A DNA stretch of 64,000 nt from Bagarius yarrelli (Eukaryota > Chordata > Actinopteri > Siluriformes > Sisoridae). The stretch is from positions 2,848,854 to 2,912,853 of the forward strand of contig VCAZ01000042.1 of NCBI GenBank assembly GCA_005784505.1. The letters run 5' to 3'. Under the pieces are notes generated by a model. That model was not told the DNA's origin. It was given only the letters and a program-made list of their open reading frames with translations, and made no database searches. A program made the translations under genes and the position numbers. This document shows positions 57,561 to 64,000 of the stretch, in pieces (positions within the stretch are counted from its first letter, which is position 1; each line of letters opens with the position of its first letter).

Positions 57561-59010
57561 GACAAGAATGATGGAATCTTTCTGATGTTGTAGAAGAGAA
57601 ACCAGCAGTTAGCAGCATGTGAGGACAAAACATATTTGATTGTCCATGATGCGAACAAAGGTTGAAGGGGAGATCAGCGATTTGTCCATGGTGATTGTAA
57701 GACGAATCAGCTGGATAAAGAGCTGAAGTTAGATTCTGGCTGAAGACCTGCCAGCCATGATGATAAGGCATGCTGAGATCTCAGTTTTTGACGAATGTTG
57801 TACATCACATATGACAGCCAAAGAGCAAGACAAAGACTCTTCCTGGGTTTGGTAGACAGAAGGCAAAGGAAATCTGTGTCTAAAGAAAGAAAAGAAAAAT
57901 ATCAGGATAAGTAAGCGTCAGTGACCTGAGTAGGTTATACCACATATGGAAGTGGCACAAATCAGAATTGAAAAGATCCGATTCCATGTGTTTTTGCTGT
58001 TGACACTGTCATGAAAAAACAAAAAAAAACAAATGTAGTCTGACAGAAAAACACTTGTACACAAAGTCACATGTAGGCAACAAAATTGGATTTGGGCCAC
58101 ATTTGCCTGCAGTGTGAACACAGACTCAATCGCTCAGACCACACGGTTAGACAGAGAGTGAACACCAGAACACCACCATGCGTCATCAACCATCAACAAT
58201 AACATATTTACACAAAGATTAAGCAAACTAAATATTTTTAGCTAATTGAAACGGGCAAAAGTGTTTCTACGATTCTTTGTCCTATCTATAAATTATTGAT
58301 GAATCAGATTGTATGTGTATACTGTCCAGTTTCTCACTGTGACACACAGCAACATTTGATTAAGTGAGATGTTGTGAGACTGGGATTACTGTGATTCGGA
58401 GTCATGTTTTTACTGAAGCTTCTTTCAGCCTCTTTCCACTTGGTAAAAGAGTTGACTGACTTTTGCGAACATATTCTTTGGAGCATGTAAGTGATGTGAA
58501 TGTAATAAGGAATGTAAGGTCTCGGGGCTGGCTCTAGGCATGGGCAGGGGTGGCCTGGGCCCACCCAAATGATTGTCTTGCCCAGTCAAAACAAAATTTG
58601 GTAAAGACAGCTGTATACAAATACCTTTTTATTTTCTTTTGTACGCTTTATTATTTAATAAAAGCAGTCTAATGTGGGCTCTGTGTTGAGAGGTTCTTAA
58701 AGAAGGGGTGTTGAAAGCCCCGACCAACCATAACGCAAAACCAAACAGTTCTGTTAAGTATTACGGAGAAGCCGAAACAGACAGTCACATCATTTATAAA
58801 ATGTGGAAATATTTTTATTGGAAATATTATTATTATGTGGAAATATTATTATTTCAAATGTAAGGAATCGATTTTTGGTGCTATTATAAAAGCCTGTTAG
58901 TGTCTCCAAGAACAGTGACTGTAATGTGACCGCTTTTGCTCCAAAAAAAAAAAAATCCATCATCCCCTGTCAAACAATTCCGACTCTCTCTACTGATAAA
59001 AAAACCCTAA
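57561..59010. other. intergenic DNA with nothing recognised
   Basis: No exon or named element. 58530-58600 contains GGCTCTAGGCATGGGCAGGG then TGGCCTGGGCCCACCC, a GC-rich island of possible transposon origin that I cannot classify. Confidence 0.4.
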
Positions 59011-59013
59011 AAA

Positions 59014-59020
59014 AAATCTG

Positions 59021-59075
<55 letters not shown>

Positions 59076-59106
59076 GTCTATCTATCTATCTATCTATCTG
59101 TCTATG
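59014..59106. repeat. (TCTA)n tetranucleotide microsatellite
   Basis: About 22 TCTA units with a few TCTG variants. It could be the expanded tail of a retroelement, but no body is recognisable upstream. Confidence 0.95.
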
Positions 59107-59419
59107 ATTTTTACTATAAATATTTACTTAATTTCTCTCTTCAAAATATTACTTGGATATTTAATTGTTATTTGGCCCAAACTTCACTCCAACTTTAAAA
59201 AGTCTGAATTTGTGGTTACTTGTCCAATCATTAGCCATGCCAAACATTAAAAATAACCTTTTTTAAAAAACATATTTGGATTCTGTCTCATTACATGTCC
59301 TAAAACTGTCTGAAACTGCAGATGTCTGTCTGAACCTGACACAGAGAAGCAATTCTAACGGCTAGACCTCTTACTCTTACAGAGTTCAGAATTGCATCAT
59401 CAGGTGAAAACCCTCTGCT

Positions 59420-59690
59420 TTGTGTGTGTGTGTGTGTGTGTGTGTGTCATCGTTTGCCATCATTTACTAGTATCAAGCCTTCTCATGGTCACAGAAATAT
59501 GGTTTTAAATATCATACAAAATAATCCAAAATTTTCATTTAACTACCTGATTGTTTTGCGGTAAACATTTAGAAAATGTTTGTATAACGTTAGAATTAGG
59601 AAGTTGTCTGGTTTTGCAGTAGATATCCGATGAAAATGTTAAAAAAGAATTAGATACAGAAGTTGGAAGGTCACTGTATACATGTGCCCT

Positions 59691-59739
<49 letters not shown>

Positions 59740-59873
59740 AACCCACACATCCTATCCTAGCCCCTTACACACACATTCTGTCATCTTGGGCTGTTTAAAT
59801 TGAACATATGCTGATTATTCAGCAGTAAAGCTGTCAGGTTGTCAGTGTGTTCCCAATGCCTGAGGACACACGC

Positions 59874-59908
<35 letters not shown>
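59420..59908. repeat. GT tract (59420-59447) and two CA tracts (59692-59735, 59876-59907)
   Basis: Three long dinucleotide tracts within 490 bp, with the GT tract opposite in orientation to the two CA tracts. Confidence 0.95.
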
Positions 59909-59910
<2 letters not shown>

Positions 59911-60074
59911 TGTAGGTGCAGAGAAAAATATTTAAGACAAAAAAGTTTAGACACCACGAAGGCATCACATAATAGTAGAGTTCTCAAATCTGATTGGTCA
60001 GAAGATCGTGTTTGTGTAGATCATTAAACCATAACACGAAACCCGCTGACAGGTGACATTACTCACCTCATTAA

Positions 60075-60410
60075 GGTCTCAACTGTCAGGTGTGTGATGT
60101 AATAGACAGCAGGTGAAGAATCAGGTCTTAAAGTTGATGTGATGGAAGCAGGAGAAATAGGAAAGTGTAAGAATGGTAATATCTGGACCTCGGAGTCAAA
60201 AAATATTCCAAAAAAGAACAACCTGAGAACCAGTGACAGGATCATGGACTCACAAGGTCTGATCAAACATCTGTATAAGTGACTGCTGGCTCTGGTAGAA
60301 CGGAGAGAGAACACACAGAGTGACCATGCTGTCCCCTGAACACCAACGTATGTGTCACTTAACTGAAGAAGAGATGGTCCCAGGATTTACTACTGGATGA
60401 AGGGTGTCAT
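60075..60410 (+). pseudogene. Tc1-like transposon remnant, left part
   Basis: TGTGATGTAATAGACAGCAG then GTGAAGAATCAGGTC, TGATGTGATGGAAGCAGGAG, AATAGGAAAGTGTAAG, and later GTGACCATGCTGTCCCCTGA and ACACCAACG match, in order, the transposase start and central region of a fish Tc1 group. The rest of the transposase is deleted. It resumes at 60755 beyond two MITE copies. Confidence 0.72.
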
Positions 60411-60433
60411 GATCTGGGTTAAGTGCTGCTGAG

Positions 60434-60590
60434 AAACCAGACTTTGTCCTGGAGGGTCGGTGTCCTCCAGAGTTAAGCTCCAACCTCATTATGCCTGCCT
60501 GTAAGTTTTAAGTTTAACTAGCGAAAGATTGATTTGCAACTTTTGGTGTATTGGGATTAAGGTTGGAGCTAAACACTGCAGGTAGATGGT
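60434..60590. mobile_element. worn copy of the palindromic hAT MITE
   Basis: TTGTCCTGGAGGGTCGGTGT, CCAGAGTTAAGCTCCAACC and, inverted, GGTTGGAGCTAAACACTGCA correspond to the arms of the element at 36884-37072. Both outermost ends are lost. Confidence 0.68.
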
Positions 60591-60619
60591 ACCTAAAGAT
60601 TACTGCAGACTAACTATAC

Positions 60620-60744
60620 CAGGCGTGTTCAAACTCACCTGAACCAACTAATCAAGATCTTGCTAGGTATACTTGAAACTTACAGGTAGGTGTGTTTAGG
60701 CAAGTCGGAGCTAAACTCTGCAGGACCGAGTTTGGACACCCCTG
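60620..60744. mobile_element. hAT MITE with perfect 8-bp target duplication
   Basis: The element starts CAGGCGTGTTCAAACT and ends AGTTTGGACACCCCTG. It is flanked by AACTATAC on both sides (60612-60619 and 60745-60752), a perfect 8-bp duplication as made by hAT transposases. At 125 bp it is shorter than the 36.9-kb copy: the left arm after CAAACTCACC is deleted, so it holds mainly the right half. It lies inside the Tc1 remnant. Confidence 0.85.
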
Positions 60745-60754
60745 AACTATACCC

Positions 60755-60895
60755 TTTTATGGCTTCCTTTCAGCAAGATGTTTCCCCAAGACACTGCCAC
60801 GATTGTTCAGGAACAGTTTAAAGAACATGTTAGTTCAAGATTTGACTTGGCCTCCAAATTCTGCTGATCTGATTTTAAGCTTTTGCGGGAAGTGT
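60755..60895 (+). pseudogene. Tc1-like transposon remnant, right part
   Basis: ATGGCTTCCTTTCAGCAAGA then TGTTTCCCC, CACTGCCACGATTGTTCAGG, AACAGTTTAAAGAACATG and TTGACTTGGCCTCCAAATTC are the sequence around and after the QQD motif of the same Tc1 group (typical QQDNAPCHTAKIVQEWF then LTWPPNSPDLNPIE). It continues the element starting at 60075 after the MITE insertions. Confidence 0.75.
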
Positions 60896-61394
60896 CAAAC
60901 CACAAATCTGATCTATACTAGGAAAAAATAATCAAAAGATGCACTTTAGTTTTTCCTCACCATAAAATCCTTATCTTAATCCTTTCTTAAGCAGCCTCAG
61001 TGATTACACTTAACACCTCAAACAGCACAATCGCCATTACAGATTACCGACTGTTTCGAAATCCATGATCTTATCAGATCTCCAGACAGGAAAAAAAGAT
61101 TAGACGCAAGCTCATTTACTAGAATCTCATCCAAAGTGTCCTGAAGTTAGACACAACCCCAAACTTCTAAGAACTTTAGTTGACTTGTTTACCTGGAGAC
61201 ATACTAGCTAACTGTGTATCAACTGTTAGTTTACTAGCATTAGCTGGCGCCTCCTTTGTCAAAGTGTGGACAACCCATTTTCCCTTGAGTTTCTTTGTCC
61301 TGCTTGATTTTCCCATCGATTTCTGCGTGACCTACTGCTGATTACTTAAATAAGAGTTGTTCAGTCAGTCAAAAGGTGGAAGATTTACTTAGTC
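60896..61394. other. intergenic DNA with nothing recognised
   Basis: Sequence between the Tc1 remnant and the LINE. No feature could be identified. Confidence 0.4.
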
Positions 61395-62778
61395 TTCCCC
61401 ACTTCCTCCTAACCCTAGACAGTCTTTCTGTTTCACCAAGTGCAACAGTTAAAGATCTGGGTGTGATTATAGACTCCAATCTCTCATGTTGATAATATTA
61501 CCAGGATAGCGTTCTATCATCTCAGAAATATCACTAAAATAAGAAATATATTGTCACTAAATGATGCGGAAAAATTATTTCATGCGTTTATCACATCCAG
61601 GCTGAATTATTGTAACGCTTTACTGTCTGGATGTTCAATTAGGTGCATAAATAAACTTCAGTTAGTCCAGAACGCAGCAGCGAGAGTCCTCACTAAAACT
61701 AACAGATATGATCACATCACGCCGGTCTTATCCACACTGCATTGATTTTAAAATATTACTCCTGACCTATAAAGCACTAAATGGTCTCGCGCCGCAGTAC
61801 CTAAGCGAACTTCTAGTGTCTTATGTTCCGTCACGCCTACTTCGATCAAAAGATGCAGGCTGCCTGTCAGTACCGCGCATTATAAAAACTACAGCAGGGG
61901 GCGGAGCCTTTTCTTACAGAGCCCCTATGCTATGGAATAGCCTCCCTATGAATGTTCGGGAATCAGACACAGTCTCAGTGTTTAAGTCCAGGTTAAAAAC
62001 GTACTTATTTAGTCAAGCCTTTTGTATTTGATTCCCATTAGATAAAAGAGCAGATCTGGGGGACTCATGGGTGTTGAGTATTAAGGTGATCTGGTATGTT
62101 TAGATGCTGTCTTCCCCTCTCTTATTGATCACGGTGTTGATGATGAGAGCGGCTGGTTGCTTAATATATCAGGGAGCCCTCATGTCTGTGTTTCCCTCTG
62201 GTTCTCCTTTTAGTTATGCTGACCTAGTTAGTCTTGCCGGAGTCCATCCTTGCACTCTACATTAAATACTCAATCACTCCATACAGTGTGATTACAATGT
62301 CAAATGTTAAGTGTTTTCCTTCTTTTTTGTCTTTCTTCCTTCCTCTCTCTCTCTCACTGTCGAGCTACATATGCCACAACTAAGCTGCCAATGATCCAGA
62401 CCCCACCTCCACTCCGGACCTGTCAGATCCTTCCCTGGGACCCACTCCAGTTGATGATCACATCACCAGGGTGACCAACGACGTCCCACTCTGCCATGAA
62501 GACGTTCCAGCTGTTCTTTAAGGACTTATGATTTAAGTTGCTTACACACACAGTCTAACCATATAATTCCTGCTACCTGTTTTTCACCCAAATGAGGATG
62601 GGTTCTCTGTTGAGTCTGGTTCCTCTCAAGGTATCTTCCTATTTCATCTCAGGGAATTTGGGGAGAGGGACAAACTGATTTCTGTTTCATTTTCATCTTA
62701 TAATTTCTTTGATTGTGTAAAGCTACTTTGTGACAATCACCATTGTAAGAAGCGCTATACAAATAAAATTGAATTGAA
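61395..62778 (+). pseudogene. 5'-truncated L2-type LINE with reverse transcriptase C-terminus
   Basis: Translation gives LSVSPSATVKDLGVIIDSNL, then after a break near 61487 DNITRIAFYHLRNI, HAFITSRLNYCNALLSG, LQLVQNAAARVLTKTNRYDH and ITPVLSTLH. After a second break near 61740, where the expected WLPVRFR is deleted, it reads IDFKILLLTYKALNGLAPQY, SKDAGCLSVPRI and FKSRLKTYLFSQAF, ending at the stop at 62029-62031. These are the thumb and C-terminal parts of fish L2-like ORF2. The 3'UTR runs to AAGCGCTATACAAATAAAAT with a TTGAAT tandem tail at about 62765-62778. It is inactive because the endonuclease, the catalytic RT motifs and the frame are lost. Confidence 0.88.
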
Positions 62779-63429
62779 TATGCAAAAGGAAGTTCCAGCT
62801 GATCCTATATACCTGATCCAGGTTAATCAGCAGTGAGTAGAGAAATATAAGTTGGGAAGGAACTCAGAGAACATGAAAATAGTCCCAGTACTTTTGCTGT
62901 GGAACTGTTACGCCACATGGTATATCACTTAGAATTGTACAAGCTAAGCTACACTTCGATTAAACCCTGTATTAGTGTTGCCATGGTAAATTAAAAAAGG
63001 ATTAAGATTAAATATCATTATAAAGCAGCGATTGAAGGTGTTAGATATTTTATGTAGATCTCCAGAGTGAGTCCAGGTTAAATACCTGTGTGTGTTGTGT
63101 TATGGATCTTGAGTCATGTGACGCAATGGGTAAGTCTGTTTTAACAATCCAAGTCCATGTTATTAAACAAGCCAGTAATACTGTATTACCATCCACTGTG
63201 AGTGTGTGTGTGTGTGTGTTTGTGAGGTGTCCTTTGACAAATCGCTGTCCTATCTGAGAAACCCTGACATGAGGTTAGGATGCTATTGGTTACATGGATC
63301 TGGGTATTGCCTTATCTCTGAGTGTTCTCAAGAAGTTCGGATCCATAAGTAAGAGTCTTCTACACGAAGGTTTAAAACCCTGTGCTTGAAAACCCTGTGC
63401 TTAAAGTACATTTTAGAGAAGGCAGAAGG
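62779..63429. other. intergenic DNA with a GT tract at 63199-63220
   Basis: Apart from the GT tract and a local CCCTGTGCTTGAAA / CCCTGTGCTTAAAG doubling at 63380-63405, nothing is recognised. Confidence 0.45.
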
Positions 63430-63578
63430 ATGGGAAGTGGCAGCTCAGTGGTTAGAGTCGTGGACTACTAATTAAAAGCTCTTTAGCCCTCAACTGCTTA
63501 GAGGAATGGAAAATAAGATAAATGTTAGTCACTCTGGATAAGGATGTCAGCCTAATGCCGGAATGTTAATGTAAGATG
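63430..63578 (+). mobile_element. tRNA-derived SINE, family B, internally deleted
   Basis: The head GGGAAGTGGCAGCTCAGTGG then TTAGAGTCGTGGACTACTAA is followed, without the usual B box and GGGCCCCTGAGCAAGG section, by TAGCCCTCAACTGCTTAG, AGATAAATGTTAGTCACTCT and GGATAAGGATGTCAGCC. Confidence 0.75.
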
Positions 63579-63621
63579 ATTTAATCTTCACACAGGAAGA
63601 GTAGGGCTACACTAGACACTG

Positions 63622-64000
63622 GTGCGTGTTGATCTTCACTGTCGTAGGTGTTGATCTTTAGTCTGGTGGGTGTTGTTTTTCAGTCTGATGGGTGTTGATC
63701 TTTACTTTCATAGGTGTTGATCTTCACTCTGGTGGGTGTTGATCTTCTCTCTGGTGGGTGTTGGATTCTCTCTGCTCTCTGGTGGGTGTTGGAATTCTTG
63801 CTCTGGTGTTGGTGTTGGGTGGGTGATTGCTCTCTGGTGGGTGTTGGACCCTTGGTGGGTGTGGACTAAACTCGTAGGTGTTGATCCACACTCTGGTGGG
63901 TGTTGGACTTCTCTCTGGTGGGTGTTGATCTTCACTATCGTAGGTGTTGATCCTCACTCTGGTGGGTGTTGATCATAATTTTGGTGGATGTTGATCTTTA
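63622..64000. repeat. 22-bp minisatellite, runs off the right edge
   Basis: Units of GGGTGTTGATCTTCACTCTG plus GT repeat at about 22 bp, with variants GTTGATCTTTAGTC, GTTGGATTCTC and GTTGATCCTCACTC. About 15 or more imperfect copies are present, and the array continues beyond the window. Because 22 is not a multiple of 3 the unit shifts frame, yet open frames of about 75 codons exist on both strands; these are repeat artefacts. Confidence 0.93.

Overview
The window looks like a gene-poor stretch of a teleost fish nuclear chromosome. The evidence is spliced exons with vertebrate splice sites, very dense (CA)n/(GT)n microsatellites, and several tRNA-headed SINE families, L2/Rex-type LINE ends, Tc1/mariner remnants and hAT-type MITEs of kinds common in bony fish. 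The species cannot be fixed from the sequence; an otophysan such as a catfish is only a guess. There are no bacterial-style genes, operons, CRISPR arrays or intact tRNA/rRNA genes. Almost all short open frames are chance frames or are read out of dinucleotide repeats.

One host protein-coding gene is supported: the 5' end of lrp4 (low-density lipoprotein receptor-related protein 4), on the minus strand. Exon 1 (coding part 35394-35439) encodes the signal peptide and lies beside a CpG-rich promoter/5'UTR (about 35440-35740). Exon 2 (3704-3850) encodes the first LDL-receptor class A module. The two join in frame with canonical splice sites across a 31.5-kb intron 1, and the rest of the gene lies beyond the left edge of the window.

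Layout: 1-3703 is the start of intron 2 (GATTCACT-type tandem repeats, a hAT MITE, microsatellites). 3851-12300 is the repeat-rich 3' part of intron 1 (a 63-bp tandem repeat, mariner-like MITEs, a 950-bp terminal-inverted-repeat element, an L2 LINE end, a SINE). 12300-30200 is mostly repeat-poor intron, broken by a decayed Tc1 element, a large inverted repeat at 19.77/21.02 kb and SINEs. 30200-35390 holds another TIR element, a complex CA-rich satellite and a Zaphod-like hAT element. 35740-64000 is upstream intergenic DNA with no recognisable exon. It holds repeated copies of four SINE families, a telomere-like TTAGGG block, Rex- and L2-type LINE remnants, two Tc1 remnants (one carrying a hAT MITE with a perfect 8-bp target duplication), and a 22-bp minisatellite running off the right end.

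I found no convincing undescribed molecular system. The more interesting signals are structural: UG and CA tracts bracketing lrp4 exon 2, the long inverted repeat in intron 1, the nested transposons that can be dated relative to each other, and the telomere-like block within inverted GGGGAC arms.
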